A stretch of DNA of 10,577 nucleotides from Reyranella sp. Lineage in GTDB: Bacteria > Pseudomonadota > Alphaproteobacteria > Reyranellales > Reyranellaceae. The position numbers and the translations under genes are program-made. Below are positions 7,260 through 10,577 of this stretch, in pieces. The notes under the pieces are model-generated. The model was not told the origin of the DNA. It saw only the letters and a program-made list of their open reading frames with translations, and searched no databases. The DNA is taken from the NCBI GenBank assembly GCA_016780605.1, contig JADHLS010000105.1, forward strand, positions 1 through 10,577, written 5' to 3'. Position 1 is the stretch's first letter, and every line of letters starts with the position of its first letter.

Positions 7260-8006
7260 ATGAAAAGCCTGTCAGGCAAATCCGCCCTCGTCACCGGCGC
7301 CTCGCGCGGCATGGGTCGCGCCGGCGCGCTGGCTCTCGCCGCGGAAGGCGCGCAGGTCCTGGTCCACTACAGCAGCGGCGCCAAGGAAGCGGAATCGGTT
7401 GCGAACGATATCCGCGACGCCGGTGGAAAAGCCGATGTCGTGGCCGCCGACCTCGCTCAACCGGACGGCCCACACAAGCTCGCAAGCCGGGTACGTGCCG
7501 TGGTCGGCGACCGTCTGGACATCCTGGTCGCCAACGCCGGCATCTCGAAGGCGGCGACCATCGAGCAGACCACAGTCGAGGATTTCGACAGGCTGTTCGC
7601 CGTCAACCTGCGCGCGCCGTTCTTCCTCGTCCAGCAGCTGCTTCCGATCTTGAGCAATGGCGCCAGCGTCGTCCTGCTGTCGTCACTGGCGGCACGCGCT
7701 GCCGTGGGCACGATCGCCGCCTATGCCGCCACCAAAGGCGGCGTCGACACCCTGGTGAAGCACTTCGCGGCCGCGCTCGGCGCGCGCGGCATCCGCGTCA
7801 ATGCGGTGGCGCCGGGCGTCGTCGCAACCGACATGTCCAGCTTCACCAAGACGGATGCGGGACGGGAATACACGCTGGGACTTCAGGCGTTGAAACGTCT
7901 TGCCCAACCGGACGACATCGGCGGCGTCATCGCCTTCCTGGCCTCGGAAGATGCGCGATGGATCAGCGGCCACACCCTCCGGGTCGACGGCGGATCGAAG
8001 CTCTGA
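7260..8006 (+). CDS. SDR-family oxidoreductase (third of three)
   Basis: A 248-residue classical SDR. TGASRGMG is at 12-19, ANAG replaces NNAG at 91-94, Asn116 (VNLRAP), Ser142, Tyr155 and Lys159 (YAATK) complete the active site, and APGVVAT follows; it ends VDGGSKL. Arg16 and the VHYSSG after the second strand suggest NADP(H), as in FabG-like and glucose-dehydrogenase-like SDRs. GGAG lies 7 bp before the ATG, and a small TGGCG-ATT-CGCCA hairpin (7235-7247) sits just before it. It begins 65 bp after the SnoaL-like gene as the last member of the operon. Its stop is only 2 bp from the convergent stop of the monooxygenase. Substrate unknown. Confidence 0.93.
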   Translation: MKSLSGKSALVTGASRGMGRAGALALAAEGAQVLVHYSSGAKEAESVANDIRDAGGKADVVAADLAQPDGPHKLASRVRAVVGDRLDILVANAGISKAATIEQTTVEDFDRLFAVNLRAPFFLVQQLLPILSNGASVVLLSSLAARAAVGTIAAYAATKGGVDTLVKHFAAALGARGIRVNAVAPGVVATDMSSFTKTDAGREYTLGLQALKRLAQPDDIGGVIAFLASEDARWISGHTLRVDGGSKL

Positions 8007-8008
8007 GG

Positions 8009-9676
<1,668 letters not shown>

Positions 9677-9755
9677 ACCAGATCAACAGGCAACGAATCC
9701 AAAGTGGCGCCGACGCCAAGCCTCGGTTCTTGCTGGGTTTTTCGCGATTTCTCGG

Positions 9756-9780
9756 GCCGTCCCACCGCCGTGCGGACGGC
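9756..9780 (-). other. Bulged stem-loop in the monooxygenase leader
   Basis: GCCGTCC (9756-9762) pairs with GGACGGC (9774-9780), and CAC/GTG inside extends the stem to 10 bp around a CGCC loop with one bulged C. No T-run follows on either strand, so rho-independent termination is not supported. A structured leader or processed 3' end is possible. Confidence 0.35.
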
Positions 9781-9793
9781 TCATCCGACCTGA

Positions 9794-9861
9794 CCTCTCA
9801 CCCTGGCGGGCCAGAGGAACATGAGAGGCACCTCCCCATCGCGGACACCACGACGGGGAGG
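9794..9861 (-). terminator. Two adjacent hairpins 3' of the hypothetical gene
   Basis: CCTCTCA (9794-9800) pairs with TGAGAGG (9822-9828) around an inner CTGG-CGGG-CCAG hairpin. CCTCCCC (9831-9837) pairs with GGGGAGG (9855-9861) across 17 bp. They begin about 20 bp past the stop of the minus-strand hypothetical gene, a normal place for a termination or mRNA-stabilising structure. There is no T-run, so strength is uncertain. Confidence 0.4.
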
Positions 9862-9882
9862 AACTTCGCTTGTCTTACTCGA

Positions 9883-10266
9883 TCAAGCCTCGACCGCCTC
9901 GGCCACCGGCTCGGCGGCAGGCGGAGCGCTGTGCTCGGGCGCACCGACGAAGACGGCCGCCAGGCCGCAATCGAGCCTTTGCAGGAGGATCTCCGTGCCG
10001 TTGGAGAACCGCACCGCATCCTTGTAGAGGCCACCCTCGAGGCGGGTCATGACGACCTCCTCGACGGCGCCGACGCCACAGCTCTCGCGGACGCTATCGC
10101 CGATGCCCTGCAGCAGGAGATGACTGCCCTCGGGCACGCAGACGGCGGTGTCGCAAACCGCGCCGGCCGTGAACCCCATGGAGCCACTGGGAAAACGCTC
10201 GAGGGTGAGCTTTTCGCCTTCTTCAGCAGGTCGCGAACGATACGCTTCCAGCGAATAATCACACAT
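9883..10266 (-). CDS. Conserved hypothetical protein (MCDYSL type)
   Basis: A 127-residue protein beginning MCDYSLEAYRSRPAEEGEKL, of a kind I recognise from alphaproteobacteria without known function. The start is firm: AAGGAGGT lies 4 bp before the ATG. The body is beta-rich (FPSGSMGFTAG, DTAVCVPEGSHLLLQ, TEILLQRLDCGLAAVFVG), with cysteines at 2, 38, 43, 63 and 100. A flexible Ala/Pro/Glu tail follows from about 109. No signal peptide or membrane segment is present. It is separated by 206 bp from the monooxygenase on the same strand, so co-transcription is possible but not clear. The invariant-looking Cys-Asp start might bind a metal or be modified; that is speculation. Confidence 0.8.
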   Translation of the reverse strand: MCDYSLEAYRSRPAEEGEKLTLERFPSGSMGFTAGAVCDTAVCVPEGSHLLLQGIGDSVRESCGVGAVEEVVMTRLEGGLYKDAVRFSNGTEILLQRLDCGLAAVFVGAPEHSAPPAAEPVAEAVEA

Positions 10267-10518
10267 GACGACCTCCTTCGCTCTGGACTGGACACTTGCA
10301 GAGACGGGCGCTCAGTGCGGGGCAAGACCGCACCTGCCCGCTCAATACGTCGCAAGAATCGCACCATTGTTGTCCACCGGCGGTGGGCCGCGCCGCGATT
10401 CGGAGCCTCGATTGTCGTCCTGAGCGCAGCGAAGGACCTCATCGCCGCTTGCAATCGGCATGGGATCCTTCGCTGCGCTCAGGATGACAGAGAGCCTCGG
10501 CGTCGGCATCCTTTTCGA
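10267..10518. other. Intergenic region with inverted-repeat element
   Basis: No gene is supported. The left part (10267-10402) carries the strong ribosome binding site of the minus-strand hypothetical gene (plus 10271-10278) and presumably its promoter, though no clear -35/-10 pair is seen. The right part holds the repeat element at 10403-10499. Confidence 0.5.
10403..10499. repeat. Imperfect inverted repeat with flanking 8-bp direct repeats
   Basis: Two 26-bp arms (10413-10438 and 10464-10489) are inverted copies matching at 24 of 26 positions, around a 25-bp loop. Their core is the familiar CCTGAGCGCAGCGAAGGA type seen dispersed in many bacterial genomes. The unit is flanked on both sides by GAGCCTCG (10403-10410 and 10492-10499), which looks like an 8-bp target-site duplication. 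This fits a small non-autonomous, MITE- or REP-like element. It also explains the minus-strand reading frame across it, which gives the well-known spurious 'SAAKDP...LRCAQDD' peptide. Confidence 0.7.
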
Positions 10519-10577
10519 ATGACCACCATCATCCACAACGCCGCGATCGCCACCGTCGACGACCGCGATTCGCTGCA
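10519..10577 (+). CDS. Probable amidohydrolase, first codons only
   Basis: From the ATG at 10519 the frame reads MTTIIHNAAIATVDDRDSL and is open to the window edge. The pattern 'I-x-N-A-A-I-x-T-V-D' is the usual opening beta strand of amidohydrolase-superfamily enzymes (TRZ/ATZ, cytosine-deaminase and imidazolonepropionase-like), metal-dependent cytoplasmic hydrolases. Only 19 complete codons are visible, metal ligands lie beyond the edge, and no good Shine-Dalgarno precedes the ATG, so the call is tentative. Confidence 0.5.
   Translation, partial: MTTIIHNAAIATVDDRDSL

Larger units (their letters stand above)
9677..9882. other. Hairpin-rich gap between two minus-strand genes
   Basis: No gene is seen. 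On the minus strand this is the 3' region of the small hypothetical gene and the leader of the monooxygenase. It holds several inverted repeats (below) and a TGGCG-CCGA-CGCCA dyad at 9705-9718, 29 bp before the monooxygenase ATG, which could be an operator. No convincing -35/-10 pair is recognised for the monooxygenase. Confidence 0.5.

Noticed and set aside
10342..10536. 64-codon minus-strand ORF over the inverted repeat
   Set aside because: The peptide (SAAKDP ... LRCAQDD) is a known false translation of this dispersed repeat type.

Overview
This is a GC-rich window with alphaproteobacterial character. The protein types resemble those of Bradyrhizobium/Reyranella-like soil bacteria, although the genus cannot be fixed from sequence alone. 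It reads as chromosomal accessory DNA centred on a putative catabolic cluster. There is no rRNA, tRNA, CRISPR array, integrase or transposase.

Layout. The left edge holds the 3' end of a CinA-like gene (2-406, +). A gene-free stretch follows (407-684) with an AT-rich island that carries a near-consensus minus-strand promoter overlapped by a 9-bp dyad. A minus-strand STAS/SpoIIAA-like gene (685-1052) is broken by a single-base frameshift. A divergent gap (1053-1317) leads to a large plus-strand regulator (1318-4107) made of an OmpR/PhoB-type winged helix, a STAND/NB-ARC-like ATPase and a helical-repeat C-terminus.

Downstream lie five co-directional genes that look like one operon (4275-8006): an alpha/beta hydrolase, an SDR oxidoreductase, a second SDR, a small SnoaL/NTF2-like protein, and a third SDR. 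Converging on the operon, with stop codons only 2 bp apart, is a Baeyer-Villiger-type flavin monooxygenase (8009-9676, -). Next come a hairpin-rich gap, a small conserved hypothetical protein of the MCDYSL type (9883-10266, -), an inverted-repeat element resembling a small non-autonomous mobile element with possible 8-bp target duplications (10403-10499), and the first codons of a probable amidohydrolase (10519 to the edge, +).

How the genes may work together (inference). SDR enzymes can interconvert an alcohol and a ketone, a Baeyer-Villiger monooxygenase can insert oxygen next to the ketone to give an ester or lactone, and an alpha/beta hydrolase can cleave that product. The SnoaL-like protein could be an isomerase, cyclase or hydrolase on a cyclic or terpenoid intermediate. 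This parallels the logic of known cyclic-alcohol/ketone degradation modules (ChnA/ChnB/ChnC type). The adjacent ATPase regulator is the obvious candidate to sense substrate and control the operon. The true substrate cannot be read from the sequence.
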